A program made the translations under genes and the position numbers. Below, in pieces: positions 43,730 to 55,840 of a DNA stretch of 64,000 bases. The DNA comes from Malachius bipustulatus (taxonomy: Eukaryota; Arthropoda; Insecta; Coleoptera; Melyridae), in NCBI GenBank assembly GCA_910589415.1, contig OU342638.1:1860001-1924000 (forward strand), given 5' to 3'. The notes beneath the pieces were generated by a model. It made no database searches. It had not been told where the DNA came from and worked only from the letters and a program-made list of their open reading frames with translations. Every line of letters begins with the position of its first letter. The first letter of the stretch is position 1.

Positions 43730-45023
43730 TATTATTAAGTGTACACCTGATAAATTGATGTTTCATAATTTCCCTCTTTTATAGTATTCAGTAAGTGCGA
43801 TTGAAACAATAATTAAACAGGATAAATTTGAAGTTAAGCCTTTGGGCAGACGACCCAAACCAGAAAATTATGAAAATTTTACGTTTCGGAAAGATTTGCA
43901 ACAACTGATTTGGCAATATAACTTGAAAAACGAACATTTTACTTTAGAAAAACTTTTGGAAGACGCACGTAAACATTTGGATTTTGAAAAGGGGAGAACT
44001 AGTTTATTTAAAATTCTTAAATCTCTTGGCTATAAGTATAAATATGTAAACGGACGCAAAATTCTTTGTGAACAAAAACATGTCTTTGGATCCAAAATAC
44101 CTTTCTAAGAAAATACTTACAAATATCAAAATTCGAGTGAAAATGTAACGTTCGTGTACCTGGACAAACATGGATCTACCAGAATGGATCCAAAGTCCGG
44201 CAATGGGTACACGATACTGATCAAAAAAGTAACCGTTCGAAAATTAAATCTGAGGGAAACCGTTTCACAGTTTTACACGCGGAAAGTCGTTTTGGATTTT
44301 TAGAGGGGTGTGACTTGTTATTGGACTCACGGAACGAAAGACAGAGACTGTCATAAAACTATGAACGAGAGGTATTTAAAAATTGGGTAATTAATCAATT
44401 AATCCCTGCGTTGAATAAAATTCCAGGTAAATGTGTGGTTTGCTTGGACATTCGGTACGGCTGGAAAAGACACCTATACTTTCTTGGAAGAAGAATGAGA
44501 TGCAGGATTGGTTGATTAAGCGCGGTGTCAAAATTGAGGGTAAAACTACAAAAAATGATTCATGAAATTTAATTAAACCATTTAGGCAAGATATAGACAA
44601 ACGATACGTGACAGACGAAATTTTGAGGGAGCACGGTCATGAAGTTCTTAGACTGCCTCAGACTGCTTAGACATTGCCAATACAATCCTATTGAAATGGC
44701 GTGGGGGTACTGTAAAACTTACTACAACAAGCACGTAAATTCCCAGCTTTCCTCTAAAGATAAAGTGAGGAGTTTTATGGCTTGAAGCTCTTTCAAAATG
44801 TACACCTGACATGTGGCAAAATTATTGTAATCATTGTGAAAAACTTATTTCGGAGGACTGGACAAAACACATGGGAAATCTTTCGGTTGAAAATATTCCA
44901 CCTTTCATTATATCATTAGAAGAATCTGATTCAGATCAGAGCGCTGAAAATGATTCTGATATTTCTAATGATGCAAGATGCAATGGAGGTGGAATAGGGG
45001 ATAATTTTGCACCAAAATTTTAA

Positions 45024-46140
45024 TGTTTCTCTCAAATCCAAAATCTTGACTGGTTTCTAACGCACTGCTTTCTAATATAAAAATGATTGACGAGTTGGAG
45101 ATAAATATTTTTCGAGTACCTATTTGAATGAAAAAGTTATAAAACAAAACTCAAAAAAATTCTGGCTCTGGATTGCCGCTGATGAGAACATAGGCTTTCT
45201 TACCAGTAGGTAGGTACCTAATTTTGGGCTCATTGTACCTCTTCTCGCGTTGCCTACACCCCTACTCCCAACATCCTCCACCCTCGCAGCCACCCTATCG
45301 CTCAAAAATGTATTCAAGAACGTGCCCATCAGTTGGGGTTTGACCACGCAATCCTAGCCCAAATAGAGTGTTTTTTTTTTTTGTTAGGTAGGTATTTACT
45401 CTATAGTTACTTCTTAGTTAAAGGTAAAATGTAAAGATACTCCATTTTTCTAGATCCTATGCTTATACATCAAATAAGATCGCCAATCACCATGACCGTA
45501 GCTGATTGGCCGATTCAGTACCTCTATACCTAATGTTCTGTATTTTTTAATAATAAATAAGTAATTGCTGATTTGTGAATTATTTTATAATTAAGATTTT
45601 CTTTAATTAGTTCCTTAACATATCAAAATGCAATAAAACTTTTTTCTCAAAATGTTATTTATGGCAAGCTTATTAGATTTGACGAGTTTGCTTTCTAGAT
45701 AAAGATTGCAATATCATAAAATACGTGACTAAAGGTTCGAAAATAAAAAGTTCATAAATACGTAAAGATAATAAGAAGAATAGCAAAAATATCAAAAATC
45801 CATTTGGCAACTATGTCCTGTTCACTGTCATTAAACTTCAACCTCATAAAAAAGAGACATAACCCAATTCCAGCAAATGATTGACAGCGGTATACCCAGT
45901 GATTTCTATCACCCTACATCATAACCCAATTCTTTTATAATAAGTATGAACGGCATAATTATACTCTGTGGAACTTTTCGCCATTGTCCGGGCTTTGGAA
46001 TATGCTGAGAAATGAAATGTCGTGATACCTATTTCACAATATGACAGACTTCCTCATTGCTTTGATGTCCTTCAAATAAATCTATCCTCAAAATAATTTA
46101 TAAAATATAATGGAACATTTTGTGTTTTATTTATCATCCA
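45024..46140. other. Intergenic sequence without recognised features
   Basis: AT-rich, no credible coding frame, RNA gene or clear repeat. Confidence 0.4.
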
Positions 46141-46148
46141 TGAAAGGA

Positions 46149-46247
46149 TGCCTGCTAAAACTGCAGTTTTTAGATTAAAGGCACATAGAACAATATAGGA
46201 TCTGCTGTTATGTGCCTTTAATCTACAAACTGCAGTATTAGCAAGGT
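46149..46247. repeat. Short foldback (hairpin) repeat
   Basis: Inverted arms of about 36 bp (centred on ACTGCAGT and TTTAGATTAAAGGCACATA) flank a short loop. Probably a small MITE or part of one. Confidence 0.55.
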
Positions 46248-46601
46248 ATTTCTCACATATTCGCATGTTCCACAACACATAAAGCAATATAATTTTAATA
46301 TAATTTTTATTGTTATTTATTTGAATTTCGGTGAACTGGAACTCAGAATATTCCTGAGTTTTGACTTCTGCCAACCATCGTAATCTATTGTGTGTGGTAG
46401 TGGGATTCCATGAAAATTATTAATAATAAAATAATTATAAAGAATAATAATTTGTTATCAAAACAAACATAAATAAAACATAACCTTACTTTTCAATTGT
46501 TTTCGTTCTTTTCCTATTCTTTACATTCTTTACGTATTGTTTACGTCAAACGTAGAGAATGAATTGTTTACGCGTAAAGACACTGGTGGTTGGTAACTGG
46601 T

Positions 46602-48045
46602 AGGGTAGGTATAGCACGATACACATATACACGGTATGCCGATAGCGTTTTCTATTTTGGTCAACTACTGCGCAATGACGTCACGTGGATCAGATATTAC
46701 ACATGAGATTGCTCATATCTACTTTATTGTTAGAAATAAGTAAATAATTTTTTGTACACATTGCTTTTATGGCTATTTCTGATATTCGGGTAAAGGTGGA
46801 GGTAGAGATTTATGCTATATTTAATCATAATCATAGGTTAATTATTTAAAAGGGAATATTTTAAAGAAATATAGGATATAAATATGGTGTCCCAGCTTAT
46901 ATTCGAAGCGGTCTTAGTAGGCGAAACGATAAATTTTTTTCCAAAAAATTTTGCAAATTCAAGCACAGAATCACAATGGCCATAATTTAAAATTATTTTG
47001 GAGTATACAGAGTGTCCCATATGACAGAGTGCCATATCAAAGTTATGTTTTTTTTTTTTTTTAATGGAATGCTCCTATGTTATTGCATTTTTAGATTGTC
47101 TGAGAAGATAAAATAAGATTGGCTTTTACAGTTGGTGTTTAAATTCAGAAGTTTTTGAGTTATAAACAAGTGCATGAAAATCGTCATTTATCAAGTTCAA
47201 GGCCCTGTACGACGAAAACGGTTCAAGATAGAGAAAAACGGTTTACATGTCCCTATTTTAACTTTTTATGTACTATCCTATGGTATAGAAACATTTGTAC
47301 TTCCTTTAATTTTTTTATTTGGTGACACGTGGAGAAATCTCAGAATTTTTCAAATTTTTTATCACCTGTAGAAACATTTCATCTACATCATAGGATAGTT
47401 CATGAAAAGTTAAAATAGGGACATATAAGCCGTTTTTCTCTATCTTCAGCCGTTTTCGTTGTATAGGGTCTTGAACTTGAAAATGACGATTTTCACTTGT
47501 TTATAATTCAAAAGCTTTTGAATTTAAACACCAACTGTAAAAGCCAATCTTATTTTCTCTTCTCAGGCAATCTAAAAATGCAATAACCTAGGAGCATTCC
47601 ATTAAAAAAAAAAAACATAACTTTGATATGCCACTGTCATATGGGACACTCTGTATGTTCCAAAATAATTTTAAATTATGGCCATTGTGATTCTGTGCTT
47701 GAATTTGCAAAATTCAAAATTTATCGTTTCGCCTACAGAGACCGCTTCGAATAAGCTGGGACACCATATTTATATCCTATATTTCTTTAAAATATTCCCT
47801 TTTAAATAATTAACCTATGATTATGATTAAATATAGCATAAATCTTCACCTTTAACCGAATATCAGAAATAGCCATAAAAGCAATGTGTACAAAAAATTA
47901 TTTACTTATTTCCAACAATAAAATAGATAATATGAGCAATCTCATGTGTAATATCTGATCCACGTGACGTCACAAGACCGGAACGCAGCCTGCGCGTCAT
48001 CATCTTTCGGCATACCGTGTATTATTATATGTGTATCGTGGTAGG
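46602..48045. mobile_element. 1.44-kb foldback element
   Basis: Two imperfect inverted arms of about 670 bp (46602-47275 and 47390-48045) flank a spacer of about 115 bp. Outer arms read CACGATACACATATACACGGTATGCC on the left with the complement on the right (48010-48040). No transposase is seen, so it is non-autonomous. Target duplication is not clear. Confidence 0.7.
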
Positions 48046-48182
48046 TAGTAGGTAGTAGGTAAGTATCTACAAGTTAAAGCACTTATTTACTGCACTATGA
48101 CGAACGCACCCAAAATAAAATTTTGACATATGACGTAAGCGCTACAAATGACATTATGAAAAAAAAAATGTATGAAAAATAT

Positions 48183-49225
48183 TAGAGATGTCAGTATTCG
48201 TTACTTTAGAGTATTCGGTACCAATGAGTACTTTGGTAGTAAGTAATCATTTCAAATATTCGTTACTTTGATTACTTTGATTACTTTGGTTACTTGTAAT
48301 ACTTTGATTAGTTTGATTATTGCCGTTACTAGTATTCAACAGTAATTATATGTATTACATTATTGCAAAGCTTTACATAAGTATTTAGTCACTTTACATG
48401 CAGTTATAATATCAATACCTATACCACAGTCCTATACCTACCTATAAATTATACCTATATAAGTACCTATACTTAATATTATTTTATTTAGGTTCCAGGA
48501 CATTGTTTTTTTATTCAATTCTAAAAAACTAGAATTTCTAATTTCTATCAAAGTACTTCTGTCTTAAATTTTATACTGTAATATTATAGTAGTTTGATTG
48601 TGTTTGAAATTCGATTCAAACTTTAATTTTCATTAGGTAGGTACCTACATTACATCTGGCACCGTTGTTGTTACCTGCCAGAATCCCGACTTTGTCCTTT
48701 TCCTTGTTCCCTGTTCCCTTCCCTGGTTCCTTCCACGCTCGGACACGGACATTCATATATTCATAATAATAATTATCTTTTTCATAATGTATTATAGTAT
48801 TGGAGTAAAGTGGAGTGTGAGTGAGTAAGAGTCATGTACCAACGAGACTAGCCGCGAGTACGAGTGAGTACTGAGCACGGTGTAAGATATATCTTACACC
48901 GTGGTACTGAGTGAGTAGGCACTAGGAATCATGGGCTTAGGCAAGACAGTCATTCGAGTTTCAAGTTTGTTGAATACTTCTTTCTCTCTAGCCGGTTCAA
49001 GGTCCAACTAATAAAGTAATCAAATAATCAGAATACTCTCCAGTATCCACAGTATTCATTCACACTCTTCCGAACCTTCTATACTGAAATACTAAAGTAA
49101 TCAGTAATCAAAGTATTCAAAGTAATCAAAGTAACGATATTGTTCTGGAATTGGTATTCGTTACTTCGGGTATCAGGAAGTACCGAGTACTCAAGTAACG
49201 AATAGTTACTTTTCTGACATCTCTA
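48183..49225. mobile_element. Non-autonomous hAT-type element with 8-bp target duplication
   Basis: Bounded by TAGAGATGTCAG and CTGACATCTCTA, with AAAAATAT on both sides (48175-48182 and 49226-49233). Many ATTACTTTGATTACTTTG-type subterminal repeats occur near each end in inverted orientation. An 8-bp duplication and TAGAGATGTC-like ends are typical of hAT elements. No transposase. It ends 184 bp before the CSN3 start codon. Confidence 0.8.
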
Positions 49226-49233
49226 AAAAATAT

Positions 49234-49409
49234 AACCCCAAAAACCTAGTTTCGTTTTTCGTTTATTTGGGTGAAATTGCAGCGATTAAAGTTGTGGTAG
49301 TTCAATTTAAATATTGCTTGCTTGTGAAAGAAGACAAAACAGTGCAACGACGACGAGAATTAAAAAAACCCTCAGTGATTCTCGTCGAATCTAATAATAA
49401 CGTCATAGA
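49234..49409 (+). promoter_or_regulatory. CSN3 promoter/5' UTR region
   Basis: Only 176 bp separate the hAT element from the ATG. I see no clear TATA box in the usual place. The start context is ATAGAATGG. A perfect 10-bp inverted repeat (49351-49360 CGACGAGAAT with 49378-49387) lies 22 bp before the ATG and would form a stem with a 17-nt loop in the mRNA. Confidence 0.5.
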
Positions 49410-50101
49410 ATGGCTTCGGCGCTAGAACAATACGTCAACAGCGTACGAACCTTATCCCTACACGGGAACTACAGGGAACTCTGCGAATACCTCAACAAGT
49501 CTAATGAGATCCTGATAAAGAACACCCAGCACCTGGACAACGTTCTCGAAACACTCGACGTCCAGCAGCACTCGCTTGGTGTCCTTTATGTACTGTGCGC
49601 CAAGTTCGCGTCACCCTTGACCGCTCAAGACAATCGCTTCGCACAGGCCCAGAGCTTCATCCAGGAATGCAACGGTGAACAAATCAGGCTCGCCCCGGAC
49701 ATCTTTTCGGAGCTCTCGCACTCCATAACCAATTACCTTGTCGCCCAGAAACAACCCATGAAAGGAATCGTGCTGCTCAAGAAGGCGATGATCAAGCTGA
49801 GACTGTTCGATTCGCAACTGACCTCGATCCACGCCGATATCTGTCAGTTGTGTCTTCTGGCCAAGTGTTTCAAGCCGGCGTTGGAGATTCTTGACATCGA
49901 CATAACCGGGATATGCCAGGAGAACCTGTACAGTCCCAACGGGACTGTTTTCGATGCTAAATATTTCGCCCTGTATTATTACTACGGTGGAATGATTTAT
50001 CTGGCACTTCGTAATTATGACCGAGCCCTGTACTTCTTCGAAGTCGTCATCACTACCCCGGCGTATGCTGTGTCTCATATAATGCTCGAAGCTTACAGAA
50101 A
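49410..50101 (+). CDS. CSN3: COP9 signalosome subunit 3, exon 1
   Basis: Starts [17 protein letters not shown] and encodes residues 1-230 plus two bases of codon 231. Conserved CSN3 phrases include [46 protein letters not shown] and [17 protein letters not shown]. The exon ends AGAAA|GTACGT, a good donor. CSN3 is a scaffold subunit of the COP9 signalosome, which removes Nedd8 from cullin-RING ubiquitin ligases in nucleus and cytoplasm. This part forms the helical-repeat N-terminal arm. Base composition is GC-richer than the surroundings, as expected for coding sequence. I take 49410 as the start because it aligns with the start of known CSN3 proteins. Confidence 0.95.
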
Positions 50102-50250
50102 GTACGTCTTTAGTTATTCTTTATTTTTCACTCATTATTTAGATAGATAGTTATTGAGAGGTGTCTCACTGGGGACCTGGCATAGGATAATAATCTTTAA
50201 GCAGTGACTAGAGGTACTACAACATGCCGGGAATTTCTAGATTCACTAGT

Positions 50251-50413
50251 GTCCGTATTCATCAAACTTCAAAATATAACTCTGGGGTTATATTTTGAAT
50301 TTTCTGACAGCTGATTGGTCTAATGCTCAAACCCTACGAACGCTACGAATTTTAAACCAATGACATGTTCCAAAATATAACCCCAGGGGTTATATTTATT
50401 GATGAATACGGGC
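50251..50413. mobile_element. Short MITE with palindromic interior
   Basis: Ends are inverted (CCGTATTCATCAA near 50253 and TTGATGAATACGGG ending 50412), with inner inverted segments around AAAATATAACYCYGGGGTTATATTT. CTAG occurs at both flanks (50246-50249 and 50414-50417). Confidence 0.6.
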
Positions 50414-50458
50414 CTAGGTAAATCAAAATAGCATGTCATAACTCCAACTGAATTAAGG

Positions 50459-50943
50459 GTGATTGTTGACATGAGCGGCATGGGTATAGGGCGATATGGC
50501 CTATACTATTGGATAGCTTGTGTCTCTAGGAGTATCAAGGTACCATTGAATTTTTGCGCCGGCAAGTAATAGTCGAGAAATAAGGCCTCAAAGTGTCACG
50601 TGACCGTACTAGTAGCTAGCGGTTCCGTCAGGTCTTTGGTCAGGGTAGGTTTCTTTCATTTTACGAACATCTGAAGGAAAAAAAAACCTAGCGAGCATCC
50701 TGTTACACGACGATGGAGAGCGGACTTCCTGTTCGAGCGCATAATGTTCGAATATACGTTTAGGGCATTAGGGCAATGCCCTAATTAGCATATTAGGGCA
50801 AGGATGACACTTTAAGGGCTTATTTCTCGACTATTACTTGCCGCCGCAAAAATTCAATGGTACCTTGATACTCCTAGAGACACAAGCTATCCGATAGTAT
50901 AAAGCCATTTCGCCCTATACCCATCGCTCATGTCAACAATCAC
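50459..50943. mobile_element. MITE with long terminal inverted repeats and 10-bp target duplication
   Basis: 485 bp bounded by GTGATTGTTGACATGAGC and its complement. Arms of about 150 bp flank a short spacer. TGAATTAAGG flanks both sides (50449-50458 and 50944-50953). A 9-10-bp duplication with long inverted ends points to the Mutator (MULE) group. No coding capacity. Confidence 0.75.
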
Positions 50944-51469
50944 TGAATTAAGGTGAAATCAACAAACTGAGCGGTTCTAAAGCATTATAACAGACTCCGA
51001 ATTTTGAGGCAAAATTACCTTAAAAAATAGACGATCTATAACTACACCGTTCACTTATTATTTGCGAATTAGGTTATGGTGTAGGGGATGGAAATGGCAG
51101 TGACTACAGGAACCCCGACGTTCCGGGAATTGCCCTTTCACTAGTTCCTATTGAAGAGGTGTTAGAGAGTAGTATGTACTTAAAACTAATTTAATATAAA
51201 GTTGATGTTGATATACCTGCTTGTCCGCAATACGTTCGCCTCTACATCAATATACAGGGTGTTTGTTTTTCGAGTCTAAGCATGGAGATCTCGGTTATCT
51301 TGAGAGATACGAAGTAGGTTAAATTGGGGCAAAGTTGCGTATTATTATGCTGAGTAATACATAATCTGAAAACAAATTTAGGATATTTTCCGTCGTTGCA
51401 GGGATATCCTGAAAAAAACAGATTTCTTATTTTCATCGTATCTTTTTTATTTTTTTTAATTGCAAATTT

Positions 51470-52800
51470 ATTTAATAATTATTTTGTTAACCTATTTCCA
51501 AATAATAGTTTAACGAATTTTGAAACAGAAAATATGAGATTAGCTTTAATGAAATTCAAATCACCAAATCAAAGTAATTTTTATTTATCTGAAATTACAA
51601 ATAATGAAATATTAATTGCTTGCAGAAGTTTGAAATCAAAAATGTCTAGTCGCTATGATTAATTCCACAAAGAAATTTCAAACAAATTTTGAATAATATT
51701 CCAAATATTTTCTTTGGTTTAATAAATGAATCTTTTAAAAAAGAAATATTTCCAAATATTTTTAAAAAGTCTAATATAATAATTCCAATTGAGAAATCTG
51801 GATAATTAATTTAATTTAATAATTAATTCAAATTAAATAATTAATTTCTAACTACAGACCAATTTCTCTAATTCCATCATTATCTAAACTGATTGAAAAA
51901 AAATTTCTGAAAAATTATTAGATTTCTTCAATAAAAAAAATTATTTTATCGACAACAATAATTGGAATCTCTTGTGACTTTCTTTATAAAGCTTTTGACA
52001 GTGTAAATTTGGGAATTCTTTTATTAAAACTAGAATATATGGGTATTAGAGATACATACTACAGCATTAAATTGGTTGGAATCATATTTGACTAACAACC
52101 AAACAGAGAGTAAAGAATAATAATAAATGATTTTGAAAACAATAAGACATTTTCTGATTGGAAAAAAATTAAATGTGGTGTTCCTCAAGGTTCCATCTTA
52201 GGACCACTCTTATTCTTGTTATATTATATTAATGATTTACCTGCTTTTTTAAATATTCCAACTTTACTTAATATACTTTTCTTATAATTTCAATTAAATC
52301 TAACAATAATATTGATATTGATTTTAAAATGAATGAAATCTTGGAAAAATTATTTTACTTGGTGTGAGTTGAATAGGATTAATGTTAATTTTCAAAAGAC
52401 AAAATGTATACATTTTTCAAATAAGAATAGAAATAAAAATACAATATTCAATTAAATACTTAATAAATTCAATATTGAAAAGGTCGAATCTTTAAAATAA
52501 TTATTAGGTTTCAATTTAGATAGAAATCTTAATTGGAAATTGCATATTAATACAATATCAAAAAAAAAACTGTGCAAAGTTTGCTTCCAACTTCGATTTT
52601 CAAAGAATAAATGATTAAAATTAGTAATTTTAAAAACAGTGTATTATTCAAATTTTTATTCTATTTTAAAATACGGAATAATACATTGGGGAAATTCTTT
52701 TGATTGGTCGATTGTTGATTATCTTCAAAATTCAAAAAAATTGCATGAGAATACTAGGCAATGTTAATCACAATATGACATCTTGTAAAAAATTATTTAT
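51470..52800 (+). pseudogene. Degenerate LINE in the CSN3 intron
   Basis: Plus-strand remnants in drifting frames: NLFNNYFVNLFPNN, LSEITNNEILIACRSLKSK, then [40 protein letters not shown] and a C-terminal YGIIHWGNS-type block near 52675. This order is that of a Jockey/CR1-type reverse transcriptase. Very AT-rich and full of stops, so old. The same orientation as CSN3. Confidence 0.65.
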
Positions 52801-52837
52801 AAATTTTTAAATTTTTTCACATCCAAGTCTATTTATA

Positions 52838-54625
52838 CAGGGTGGCCCAGCGAAAACGTACCAGGCCTAATAACTTGAAAACTGAAGATGTAGGCGAAAA
52901 ACGCCGAAACAGGTCGCTTTTGTTATCGAGGGGGACATATTTTCGTGACAAATTTAACTACCCAAGTTCACTCCCTTGGCATGGGTGTTACCCCTTTGCT
53001 CATCATCATAGGGAACAGCTATCGAGTGATACATCATTTGAATGCTACTTGAATTCTCTTTACAACGATATCCAATATCTTGGGTTTCGCTTACACACAG
53101 AGTGGCCCAACGAAAACGTAACTCGCCTTAAGAAAATTTGGGGTTGCCACCCCCGCTAGGAGGGTAAAGTTTGGACTATGTTTTCCACGTCAAAAGATGT
53201 CCCCCTCACAAAAAAAGTTGACTTGCTTTTTTTCGCGTTTTTCGCTTACAACTTCAGTTTAAAAGTTATTAAGGCGAGGTCCACCCTGTATGTAAACGAA
53301 ACCCAAAATGTAGGATATCGGTGTAAAGAGAATTCAAGCAGCTTCCAAATGATGTATCACTCGATAGCTGTTCCCTATGATGGTAACCAAAGGGAAAGGG
53401 GTAGCTACCTCTGCCAAGGGGGTGAACTAAGTACAGTCGGGTCCGCTTATAACGAGTCCGTAGGTGCCAAGAAATATGCGCGCTATATATAACCACTCGC
53501 TATAAGGAATGGTCCTGTTATAACGAGTGTGCTCGTTATAACATAAATAAATAAATGAATAATAAGATTAGAAGGGACTTGACATACATTTTTTATTCAT
53601 TATACTATACATACATATTACATACCTATGTAATAAGAAACATACATGTAGTAGAACGTAATATGCACATACATATGTTTATGTATTTGACATAATTATT
53701 TATGTGAAGAAGTCCGTGATTTTTTTTTGTGTTGTATTTTTGTTTTCTGTTCTAATGTAAGGGATCGCCTCGTGTTCGCCATGCTGAGAACTGGTAGAAT
53801 GCTGGTAGAATCTGGCAGAGAATTGGTTTTACTAACAAGAAGTGTGTACGAATTGCGACAAAAAAAAAGCTTGTCTGGATACAGTTTCCTGCATCAGGTG
53901 TTTGAATTACAGTTGCAATCTATACGCAGAATCATGGTCAATGACACTGGAGTCCGTATTGCATCACTCGTAATAAACAAAGCTAACCCTTTGGGGTTTC
54001 AAGCAATCCTCGTTATAATCAAAGCAGTGAAAAATTGCTCGTTATATACGAAGCACTTCTATTATTTTGCAAAGAAAATCTCCTTGTTATAACAAAAGCG
54101 CGCGTTATATCCGCCCTCTCTGTATCCTAATTCAAAATGTATGAAGGATAATAGATGATTTTTCTGTATTGTTAAAATTGCTCACTCAAACCGAACGCTC
54201 GCTATACACGGTACTCTTTATAATACCCGGACCTGACTGTAGTTAAATTTGTCACGAAAATATGCCTACTTTGATTACGAAATCGACCTGTTTCGGCGTT
54301 TTTCGCGTACATCTTCAGTTTCCAAGTTATTAAGGCCAGTTACGTTTTTGTTGGGCCACCTGTATGTAAGTGAAACCCAAAATGTTGGATATCGTTGTAA
54401 AGAAAATTCAATTAGCTTTCAAATCATGTATCACTCGATAGCTGTTCCCTATGATGATAAGCAAAGGGTAGCTAGCCCTGCCAAGGTGGTGAACTTGGGT
54501 AGTTAAATTTGTAACGCAAATATGTCCCCCTCGATAACAAAATCGACCTGTTTCGGCTATTTTCGCATACATCTTCACTTTTCAAATTATTAGGCTTGTT
54601 ACCTTTTCGATGGCCCACCCTGTAT
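52838..54625. repeat. Cluster of about 270-bp repeat units, tandem and inverted
   Basis: Copies begin or end with GGTGGCCCAACGAAAACGTA-like sequence and share CACTCGATAGCTGTTCCCTATGAT and GACCTGTTTCGGCGTTTTTCG. One copy (52838-53097) is inverted relative to the next ones (53277-54350, split by the Tigger-type element, and 54350-54625). No coding capacity. Copies outside the window would be needed to define the unit. Confidence 0.65.
53434..54239. mobile_element. Non-autonomous Tigger/pogo-type element
   Basis: 806 bp bounded by CAGTCGGGTCCGC and CCCGGACCTGACTG, flanked by TA on both sides (53432-53433, 54240-54241). CGTTATAACGA-type subterminal repeats occur near both ends. The neighbouring repeat unit at 54485-54515 preserves the uninterrupted target (GGGTAGTTAAATTT). 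The one internal frame (53727-54092) matches no transposase I know. Confidence 0.75.
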
Positions 54626-55263
54626 ACGAATGTCTCTGTTTTCTAGATAAAAATCAAAACTTGTTTACTTTTTTCAATTCTAATACAAGAAATTCTAATA
54701 CCATTATTTTAAATAAACATAATACCACTCATGAATTATCTTCTACACTATACACTGTGTTGCATAGGAAAGGTAACATAGGGAAAACACTACAGTGAAA
54801 ATTATAAAGGATCCAAGCCACTCTGGTTTAAAAACAGATAGTTTCCTAGGAAACTGCATAGTATCCTAGGAAACTTGGTAGTTTCCAAGGGATCTGTATT
54901 TTTTGAAGGGATGTCATTTATTTTCAAAGTAGGTATTGTTGAAATATTATTTACACGTATTGCCTATTTTGTTCTCTTTTCTATGCAACACGGTCCTATG
55001 TACCAAAATTTATAATCATTTGCCAAATAATTACAAAAAATATACATAATTTAAAAATATTTTATTACAAAAATGGTACTACAGCTTAAATGAATATCTG
55101 AACAATTCCTTGGATGTGTAATTTCAAATTATAATTTTATAACTAATTTTAGGGTTTATTTTTGTTAATTTTCCACAAAAAATACAATAATATGTATTTA
55201 CAACAAGGAATTAAATGTTGTTATTATTATTATTATCGAAAATTAATGAATTAATTTTTGTAG

Positions 55264-55840
55264 GTCATCATGAGGCGTCAAGAGCCATCAATTCCAAAAT
55301 TTTCAAGGCCGACTAGATTATCCCAGAGTTTTCATAGCCAACTTTTGTTTTTCTTATGGCCTTCATATTATTTTTTGTGTCCTTCAGTTTAAAAAAAAAT
55401 CATGGAGCTCAAAAATTAACCCTTTCAGAACGGTATTAATTGTATGTTATGGCGCTTAGACGGGAATTCTTGCAATGACGGAAAAAAGAATAAAAATTTT
55501 GAAATTTTTTTTCTGAATGTTATTACATATTTTTTGGAATCCATGATTTTTTTTATATCGAACGACACAAAAAAATTATATGACGACCAAAAGAAAAACA
55601 AAAGTTGGTTGGTTGTGAAAACTCTGGGATCTAGTCGGCTTTGAAATTTTTTGAACTGTTGAATTGGTGGCTCTTGAAGACTTACGCAAATCTACAAAAA
55701 ATAATTTATTAATTTTAAATAATAAAACTGGCCCTGTTGATATTAGAATAAATAAATAAATGAATAAATAAAATAAAAAAGATATGTCTAAAATAAGAAA
55801 TTTAGATTTTTCAGTTTTTTTCAAGATATTATCATGCACC
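55264..55840. repeat. Degenerate foldback, same family as 61481-62190
   Basis: Inverted arms share CCGACTAGATYATCCCAGAG and the AACTTTTGTTTTTCTTATGG core with the element at 61481-62190. A related half-copy lies at 51255-51460. Old, with many differences between arms. Confidence 0.55.

Larger units (their letters stand above)
43306..45023 (+). pseudogene. Degenerate DDE transposase (IS630/Tc1-like), interrupted
   Basis: Begins MPKLISIEEKFV at 43306, is interrupted by the hammerhead element at 43443-43729, and resumes with GRRPKPENYENFTFRKDL (from 43842). Later pieces in shifted frames read QLIPALNKIPGKCVVCLD, then PIEMAWGYCKTYYNKHV, the NPIE-type third catalytic block. The end reads NYCNHCEKLISEDWTKHM and ESDSDQSAENDSD. 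Frameshifts and stops near 44110, 44360 and 44480-44680 show it is dead. The domain order fits DDE_3-type insect transposases. Confidence 0.55.

Noticed and set aside
52842..54506. Small plus-strand frames in the CSN3 intron as extra exons
   Set aside because: They fall in repeat units and the Tigger-type element. The two CSN3 exons already encode a full-length protein with a matching splice junction.
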